Source: CAXXOK01 sp035353615 (lineage in GTDB: Bacteria; Bacillota; Clostridia; Christensenellales; Aristaeellaceae). Taken from it: a DNA stretch of 64,000 bases. The DNA lies in the NCBI GenBank assembly GCA_035353615.1, contig DAOPZY010000004.1, positions 47,360 to 111,359 of the forward strand. Reading direction: 5' to 3'. How positions within the stretch are numbered: position 1 is the first letter of the stretch; each line of letters opens with the position of its first letter. This document shows, in pieces, positions 59,141 to 64,000 of this stretch. The notes under the pieces are model-generated. The model was not told the origin of the DNA. It did no database searches and was given only the letters and a program-made list of their open reading frames with translations. The position numbers were made by a program, and so were the translations under genes.

Positions 59141-60076
59141 TCATGTTTTGTGATGCTCGTAAATTTTTTTGGATAGATCCGCGATTTTCGCCCGTAGCGC
59201 AGGCGGCTGCAGCACCTCAATCTCCGTGCCAAAGGTGAGCAGATACCCGATTGCCCATGAATCCAGCGGAAAGGGAGCATTCACTAAAAGCGTTCCATCC
59301 GCCTGCGGTTCCACACTGCGGCGGTCAAACTCATCAAACACGCGAAACGCTACGGCCGGCGTAAAGCGAAGCGTCGCTGTCACCGGCTGCGGCGCTGGGG
59401 GCGAAGGCATTTCGATGGGCGGCGCGTCCTCAAAGGTGTCCTCAAAGGTTTCCGAGCACAGCGACAGTTCCATGATCCGGCCCATTTTGAATAGACGGTA
59501 ATCCTCCGCGTGCAGGCAGAACGCTTGCAGATACCAGTTTTTATCCTTGAAAATCAGCTTGAAGGGTTTGATTTTTCGCCGGGTTGTCTGCCCGGACGCG
59601 CCGCAGTACAGCACCTCGAGCACGCGCTTTTCCAAAATCGCGTTCCGGATGATATCAAACCGCCGGTGATCGGTTTCCCCCAAGCCCCAGCGGGAAAAAT
59701 CCACCTCAATCCAGTTGACGCTCTGTTTTTTGAAAATGCCGCCCAGCTTTGCCAGCAAGCCGTCCACCGCGCGGTCCGTTGCCCGCAAGCTTTGAATCGC
59801 AAACAGAATTTGATTCTGCTCCGCATCGGAGAGCAGCGCCTTGTTCAGCGAATAGCCCGCTGCCAGCGAAATGCCGCCGCCCTTGCCGGCCGAGGCGTAC
59901 AAGGGCACGCCCGCGAAGGACAACGCCTCCACATCACGGTAAACCGTGCGCACGGAAACATCCAGCGTTCTGGCAATTTCCGGCGCGGTCGCCGTGCCTT
60001 TTTCCAGCAACAGATAAAGCAATTGAAACAGGCGATCGCTTTTCAGGCTGCATTCCCCCTCTTTGGCTGCCTCCAT
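59141..60076 (-). CDS. WYL-domain transcriptional regulator
   Basis: Helix-turn-helix plus WYL protein of about 300 residues. DeoR-like HTH at residues ~12-65 (KSDRLFQLLYLLLEKGTATAPEIARTLDVSVRTVYRDVEAL), then WYL domain (LEVLYCGASGQTTRRKIKPFKLIFKDKNWYLQAFCLHAEDYRLFKMGRI) and WCX end. The only in-frame ATG (60076) overlaps an extended -10 box (TGCTATAAT), while the family-typical start would be the CTG at 60046, preceded by GAGGGGG. Ligand and targets unknown. Confidence 0.88.
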   Translation of the reverse strand: MEAAKEGECSLKSDRLFQLLYLLLEKGTATAPEIARTLDVSVRTVYRDVEALSFAGVPLYASAGKGGGISLAAGYSLNKALLSDAEQNQILFAIQSLRATDRAVDGLLAKLGGIFKKQSVNWIEVDFSRWGLGETDHRRFDIIRNAILEKRVLEVLYCGASGQTTRRKIKPFKLIFKDKNWYLQAFCLHAEDYRLFKMGRIMELSLCSETFEDTFEDAPPIEMPSPPAPQPVTATLRFTPAVAFRVFDEFDRRSVEPQADGTLLVNAPFPLDSWAIGYLLTFGTEIEVLQPPALRAKIADLSKKIYEHHKT

Positions 60077-60085
60077 TATAGCACA

Positions 60086-60112
60086 AAAACCTGACGCTCC
60101 ATGTCAGGTTTT
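60086..60112 (-). terminator. Terminator of alsS, adjoining the WYL promoter
   Basis: AAAACCTGAC / GTCAGGTTTT, perfect 10-bp arms with a 7-base loop, followed on the minus strand by TTTTTGTGC. The extended -10 (60075-60080) of the next gene begins five bases downstream, so the dyad might also bind a regulator. Confidence 0.78.
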
Positions 60113-60140
60113 GTGTATGTTGCCAACGCTTGACCAATCG

Positions 60141-61775
60141 TCAGGGTTTCAGGGCTGCAAGCCGACTGGTGAGGCGGGCGTTCTCGCTGTAATCCACAGG
60201 GCAATCGATCACGGCCGGCACGCTCTGGGCAAACGCATATTCCAAAATGCCGGGCAATTCGCCCGCCGCCCGCACCCGATACCCCTTGCAGCCCATGCTT
60301 TCCGCCAAGGCGGCAAAGTCCGGGTTCCCAAAGCCGGTATGCGACGGATGCCCAAACCGGTCGATCTGTTTCCAACTAATTAAACCGTAGCCCCCGTCGT
60401 TAAAAATCAACGTCACAAAGGGCAGTTTTTCCCGCAGAGCCGTTTCCAGCTCCTGCGAGTTCATCATAAACCCTCCGTCGCCGGTGATAGCCAGCACGCG
60501 TTTATCCGGCGCGACATACCTTGCGGCCAACGCGCCCGGCACGGCGATGCCCATGGTTGCAAACCCGTTGGAAATGATGCAGGAATTGGCTTCGTAACAG
60601 TTGTAGTGGCGCGCGATCCACATTTTGTGGGCGCCCACGTCGGAGAGCAGCAGATCGCCTGCCCGCATCGCTTTACGCACATCATGCAGGATTCGTTGGG
60701 GTTTGGGCGGATAGGATTCGTCCGTTTCATACACCGCGTGCTCGGCGGTCATCCGGGTGCGCAAGGCAAAGGCGTACGCGGGGTCCTCGCTGCGGCTCCC
60801 CAGCGCCGCGATGCGGTTCAGACTGTCCGCAACGTCGCCGACCACCTCAACGTCGGTACCGTAAAACTTGTTGATGTGCGCGGCCGCGCGGTTGATGTGG
60901 ATGATTTGCTTGTCCCTTCGCGGGTTCAGGCGCTCCGGGTTCAGTTCTACAATGTCGTAGCCCACGCACAGCAGCAGATCCGCCCTGTCCAGCAAAAGGT
61001 CCTGATAATCCCGCTGCGGGATGCCCACCGTCCACATGGCGTACGGATCGTCGCAGGGCAACACGCCTTTGGCCATCATGGTGTTCACAACCGGGATGCG
61101 CTGTTTGTGCGCAAACGCGCGCACCGCCGTATCCACACCGTTGCGCACAGCTTCAGCGCCCACGAGCATCACGGGGCATTTCGCGCGGGTCATCATCGCC
61201 GCCGCAAGCTCCACGCTTTCACGGTCGGCATACTCCGCCATGGGCAGCTTGGGCTTGATCGGCCTTTCGATGGCGGGCACCTCCATGCCCGCGACATTGA
61301 CGGGCAAATCGATATGCGTTGCGCCCATTTTACCGCTTTGGGCATATTTGAACGCCAGCCTGACCACCTCGCATACGGTATCGGGCTGCACGATCATTTT
61401 GGTGCGCTTGGTAACCGGCTCAAAGATTTTGCTGAGGTCCAGATACTGGTGGGAGGTGATGTGCATGCGCTCTGTGCTCACCTGCCCGGTGATGGCCACC
61501 ATAGGCGCGCCGTCGCTGTTGGCGTCCGCAACGCCGGTAATCAGGTTGGTGGCTCCGGGGCCCAGAGTTGCCAGACAAACGCCCGCGCGGCCCGTGAGCC
61601 TGCCGAACACATCCGCCATAAAAGCGGCTCCCTGCTCATGCCGGGTGGTAATCAACCGGATCGCGGAATCGGACAGCGCATTGATCAGCTCCAGATTCTC
61701 CTCCCCGGGGATGCCGAAAACCACTTCGACCCCCTCCGCTTCCAGACACTGGACCAGCAACGTCGCCGTATTCAT
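60141..61775 (-). CDS. alsS: Acetolactate synthase, catabolic type
   Basis: ThDP enzyme joining two pyruvates to 2-acetolactate. 544 residues: N-terminal FGIPGEENLELINAL with catalytic E in TTRHEQGAAFMADVFGRLTG, GPGATNLITGVADAN, C-terminal ThDP motif GDGGFMMNSQELETALREKLPFVTLIFNDGGYG. No regulatory-subunit gene (ilvN) follows, and the protein resembles the single-subunit AlsS type more than IlvB. ATG 61775 with a GGGGG site. Leads toward acetoin/butanediol or branched-chain amino acids; alsD is not in the window. Confidence 0.9.
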   Translation of the reverse strand: MNTATLLVQCLEAEGVEVVFGIPGEENLELINALSDSAIRLITTRHEQGAAFMADVFGRLTGRAGVCLATLGPGATNLITGVADANSDGAPMVAITGQVSTERMHITSHQYLDLSKIFEPVTKRTKMIVQPDTVCEVVRLAFKYAQSGKMGATHIDLPVNVAGMEVPAIERPIKPKLPMAEYADRESVELAAAMMTRAKCPVMLVGAEAVRNGVDTAVRAFAHKQRIPVVNTMMAKGVLPCDDPYAMWTVGIPQRDYQDLLLDRADLLLCVGYDIVELNPERLNPRRDKQIIHINRAAAHINKFYGTDVEVVGDVADSLNRIAALGSRSEDPAYAFALRTRMTAEHAVYETDESYPPKPQRILHDVRKAMRAGDLLLSDVGAHKMWIARHYNCYEANSCIISNGFATMGIAVPGALAARYVAPDKRVLAITGDGGFMMNSQELETALREKLPFVTLIFNDGGYGLISWKQIDRFGHPSHTGFGNPDFAALAESMGCKGYRVRAAGELPGILEYAFAQSVPAVIDCPVDYSENARLTSRLAALKP

Positions 61776-61810
61776 GCAAACCGTACCCCCATGCGCTTTC
61801 AAAATCAAAA

Positions 61811-61835
61811 GAGACCGCCTGTTTCGGGCGATCTC
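61811..61835 (-). promoter_or_regulatory. Hairpin at the 5' end of the alsS mRNA
   Basis: Minus strand GAGATCGCC-cgaaaca-GGCGGTCTC (one T-G pair) followed by TTTTGATTTT. It begins about 12 bases after the predicted transcription start and has terminator form although no gene precedes it on this strand. It could be an attenuator or a 5' stabilising hairpin. Confidence 0.6.
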
Positions 61836-61852
61836 TCCGTTGAGTGATGCTT

Positions 61853-61881
61853 ATTGTAACGGCTAGCTCCCGGCTTGTCAA
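61853..61881 (-). promoter_or_regulatory. Sigma-A promoter of alsS
   Basis: Minus strand TTGACA (61881-61876), 17-base spacer, TACAAT (61858-61853), about 77 bases before the ATG. Confidence 0.82.
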
Positions 61882-62102
61882 TGGTTTGCGCCAATGTATA
61901 CAGGATGTGCACCCGGAAGGCTTCAATCGTTCAAATTGAGCCTCCAAAGCATTGTATTTATCCTGTATTTTGCAGGGATTCGGTTGACTTTATGCAAACG
62001 TATGCGGTAGACTTGAAACAGTTCAAGTGCGATGCGCCGTGCGGAGCAACGATGCTCTCACACACGTCGTGCTTTTCTCTTGATGGATTGGAGGAGCAGG
62101 GT

Positions 62103-62834
62103 TTGATCGTATTTGAGGATGTTAACGTAAGTTTCGGCCCGCTGGATGTGTTGAAGGGGATCAGCCTTGAAATCGCTTCCGGCTCCAAAACGGTCATTAT
62201 CGGCCCAAGCGGAAGCGGCAAAAGCACGCTTTTACGCACCATCAACATGTTTGAGCGTCCCAAACGCGGCAACGTTTTCATTGACGGCGTGGCGATTTCC
62301 AGCATGACCAACCGCATGCTTTGTCAGGCCCGTCAGGATATCGGGATGGTTTTCCAAAATTTCAACCTTTACCCGCACAAAACGGTGCTTGAAAACCTGA
62401 CCCTCGCCCCCATGGTGCTGAAGCGTGAAAACAAGGATGAGGTTCGAGAACGCGCCATGAACAACCTGCGCGAGGTGAACATTGCGGATAAGGCAGACGC
62501 TTACCCCAGTCAGCTTTCCGGCGGGCAGCAGCAGCGCGTGGCCATTGCCCGCGCCCTGACAATGCGCCCGAAAATCATGCTGTTTGACGAACCCACCTCG
62601 GCACTGGACCCGGAAATGATTCAGGAAGTGCTCGATATCATGGAGCGCGTTGCCAAAGAAACGCAGATTACCATGCTCTTTGTGACGCACGAAATGAAAT
62701 TTGCCGAGCACATCGCCGACCGCGTGCTGTTTTTGGATGGCGGCACGATCCTTGAAGATGGCACACCCGAGCTGGTGTTTCATCATCCCAAAAACGAGCG
62801 GACCACCGCTTTTCTTGGGAAAATACTACACTAA
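62103..62834 (+). CDS. Polar amino-acid ABC transporter ATP-binding protein
   Basis: 243 residues. Walker A GPSGSGKST, FQNFNLYPHKTVLENL, signature LSGGQQQRVAIARAL, Walker B IMLFDEPTSALDPEM, H-loop FVTHEMKFAEHIAD. The start is probably TTG 62103: GGAGG lies eight bases upstream and the protein then begins IVFEDVNVSFG as in relatives. In-frame codons upstream (ATG 62052, 61875) give an extension unlike the family, and 61875 lies in the divergent promoter region. First gene of an ATPase - binding protein - permease operon. Confidence 0.93.
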   Translation: MIVFEDVNVSFGPLDVLKGISLEIASGSKTVIIGPSGSGKSTLLRTINMFERPKRGNVFIDGVAISSMTNRMLCQARQDIGMVFQNFNLYPHKTVLENLTLAPMVLKRENKDEVRERAMNNLREVNIADKADAYPSQLSGGQQQRVAIARALTMRPKIMLFDEPTSALDPEMIQEVLDIMERVAKETQITMLFVTHEMKFAEHIADRVLFLDGGTILEDGTPELVFHHPKNERTTAFLGKILH

Positions 62835-62854
62835 AAACGGGAGGATGGACACGA

Positions 62855-63733
62855 ATGAAGAAGCTGCTTTGCATGGCCCTGGTACTGGTGATGGCGCTGG
62901 TTACCTTCATTCCCGCACTGGCGGAAGATTCCGCGGAGGTTGCCGCCATCAAGCAGCGCGGCAAGCTGCTGGTTGGCGTCAAAGCGGACGTACCCAACTT
63001 TGGCTATCAGGATCTGGGCGGCGAGTTTGAGGGCTTGGAAGTGGATTTGGCCCACAAAATGGCCGAAGTCATTCTGGGCGATGCGAGCGCCGTCGAGTTC
63101 ACCGCTGTGACCGCTAAAACCCGCGGCCCCCTGCTGGATACCGGAGAGCTGGATATGGTCATCGCCACCTTCACCATCAAACCGGACCGTCTGCTCCAGT
63201 ATGAGTTCTCCAAGCCTTACTTCATCGATTCAATCGGCCTGCTGGTCAACAAGGACAGCGGCATCAAGAGCTTTGCGGATCTGGCCGGCAAAACCATCGG
63301 TGTAGCGCAGTCCGCTACCACCAAGGACGCCTTGCAGGCTGCCGCCGACGCCGCCGGCATGACGGTCACGTTCTCCGAGTTCCCCACCTATCCCGACATC
63401 AAAGCCGCGCTGAGCAGCGGCCGCATCGACTGCTTCTCCGTGGACAAATCCATCCTCAACGGCTATGTGGACGATACCACCGAACTGCTGGCTGACAGCT
63501 TTGCCGCCCAGCCCTATGGCATCGCGCTCAAAAAAGGCAACACCGGCTTGCTGACGGTTGTGGATGACACCATCGCCGCCATGCGCGCGGATGGCTCGCT
63601 GGATACACTGATTTCCAAGTGGACGCTTCCCGCCGTGGATTGGGCGAAAGTAGACGAGTTTGGCGTCAGCCTCTGGCAGGCGGCCGCCGATCTGGCTGCC
63701 AACCCCACCGACACTCCCGCGCCCACCAAGTAA
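62855..63733 (+). CDS. Amino-acid ABC transporter substrate-binding protein
   Basis: 292 residues, SBP family 3. Signal peptide residues 1-23 (hydrophobic LLCMALVLVMALVTFIPALA, cleavage before ED). Mature motifs: GKLLVGVKADVPNFGY, GLEVDLAHKMAEVILG, DMVIATFTIKPDRLLQYEFSKPYFIDSIGLLV, GKTIGVAQSATTKDAL, and the second-lobe DCFSVDKSILNGY. The pattern is close to glutamate/aspartate or glutamine binders; the tail is Pro/Thr rich (NPTDTPAPTK). Followed by a strong hairpin before the permease. Confidence 0.94.
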   Translation: MKKLLCMALVLVMALVTFIPALAEDSAEVAAIKQRGKLLVGVKADVPNFGYQDLGGEFEGLEVDLAHKMAEVILGDASAVEFTAVTAKTRGPLLDTGELDMVIATFTIKPDRLLQYEFSKPYFIDSIGLLVNKDSGIKSFADLAGKTIGVAQSATTKDALQAAADAAGMTVTFSEFPTYPDIKAALSSGRIDCFSVDKSILNGYVDDTTELLADSFAAQPYGIALKKGNTGLLTVVDDTIAAMRADGSLDTLISKWTLPAVDWAKVDEFGVSLWQAAADLAANPTDTPAPTK

Positions 63734-63751
63734 TTCATCATTTGAGCGAGC

Positions 63752-63778
63752 GAGCGGAGGCTCTTTGAGCCTCCGCTC
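63752..63778 (+). terminator. Intercistronic stem-loop after the solute-binding-protein gene
   Basis: Perfect 12-bp arms GAGCGGAGGCTC / GAGCCTCCGCTC around TTT, 18 bases after the binding-protein stop, 26 bases before the permease start. No U-run follows, so stabilisation or partial termination is more likely than a full stop. Confidence 0.65.
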
Positions 63779-63804
63779 CCGTTCGTGCACAGGGATGTGA
63801 AACT

Positions 63805-64000
63805 GTGACAGGACCCTTTTCAATACAGAACTGGCAGGCATGGTTCAAGGATTGGTCTTTCTTTGCGGACGGCTTTCTGCGCACGCTGTACATTTCCCTC
63901 TTTGGGCTGCTGTTTACGCTGGTGATCGGCATTGTCGTCGGCATGCTGCTGTGTGGACATAATCGCGTGGTTCTTTCCCTATGCAAGGGGTATATGTCCT
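63805..64000 (+). CDS. Amino-acid ABC transporter permease (3' end outside window)
   Basis: The first 65 codons of a HisM/GlnP-like permease: a short amphipathic start (PFSIQNWQAWFKDWSFFADGF), LRTLYISLFGLLFTLVIGIVVGMLL as the first membrane helix, then a basic cytoplasmic loop. GTG at 63805 is the only in-frame start after AGGGATG; nearby upstream ATG/GTG codons run into stops at once. Completes the importer with the ATPase and binding protein. Confidence 0.85.
   Translation, partial: MTGPFSIQNWQAWFKDWSFFADGFLRTLYISLFGLLFTLVIGIVVGMLLCGHNRVVLSLCKGYMS

Noticed and set aside
60086..60112. Dyad as a dedicated WYL operator
   Set aside because: Its arms and the following T-run make it a standard terminator for alsS; an operator role is only a secondary possibility.
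61875..62102. N-terminal extension of the amino-acid ABC ATPase
   Set aside because: It begins in the divergent alsS promoter region, has no family similarity, and TTG 62103 has a far better ribosome site.
1..64000. CRISPR arrays, prophage or insertion sequences
   Set aside because: No regularly spaced direct repeats, transposase or phage structural genes were seen on either strand.

Overview
The window looks like a chromosomal segment of a moderately high-GC anaerobic Firmicute (class Clostridia; family not determinable from sequence alone). Pointers are the SDMH-type selenium/molybdenum genes, a one-gene dimeric glycyl-tRNA synthetase, an AraR-type arabinose repressor, a YtrA-type GntR regulator, clean sigma-A promoters (TTGACA-17/18-TATAAT class) and strong AGGAGG ribosome sites. 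Many starts are GTG or TTG. I see no phage genes, insertion sequences, CRISPR arrays, rRNA or tRNA.

Layout. 1-1296: end of a LytS-like histidine kinase plus a response regulator with a SARP-like output domain. 1356-3729: polar amino-acid ABC importer. 4097-17182: a selenium/molybdenum block. It holds xdhC (+), a minus-strand operon yedE-tusA-DUF3343-yqeC-yqeB-selD, a class V aminotransferase (+), and a minus-strand operon moeA-like-modABC-mogA-moaA-moaC-MOSC. 17255-18292: acyltransferase 3. 18482-24955: complete F-type ATP synthase operon. 25115-27640: small proteins and glycyl-tRNA synthetase. 27881-32796: acyl-CoA ligase and two polytopic membrane proteins, one GT-C-like. 33061-37129: araR, araB, araD. 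37613-40718: methyltransferase and an ABC exporter. 41053-50400: complete V-type ATPase operon behind upp. 51014-54495: YtrA-type regulator with an ABC transporter. 55029-61775: TspO-like protein, 2-hydroxyacid dehydrogenase, several small conserved proteins, WYL regulator, acetolactate synthase. 62103-64000: a second amino-acid ABC importer, cut by the window end.

How the genes work together. The 4-17 kb block imports molybdate, builds molybdopterin, delivers and activates selenium, and matures a selenium-dependent molybdenum hydroxylase; the hydroxylase itself is not in the window. Two rotary ATPases lie about 17 kb apart. The F-type c subunit lacks the Na+ glutamine, while the V-type K subunit keeps all five Enterococcus hirae Na+ ligands, so a proton machine and a sodium machine probably coexist. 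AraR sites flank araR and araB, but araA is absent. Lactate-type and acetolactate enzymes suggest fermentative metabolism.

Most notable non-coding features are a ~199-bp two-copy inverted dispersed repeat (37.4 kb and 54.7 kb), a perfect 23-bp-arm palindrome between xdhC and selD, and strong hairpins directly after all three solute-binding-protein genes.
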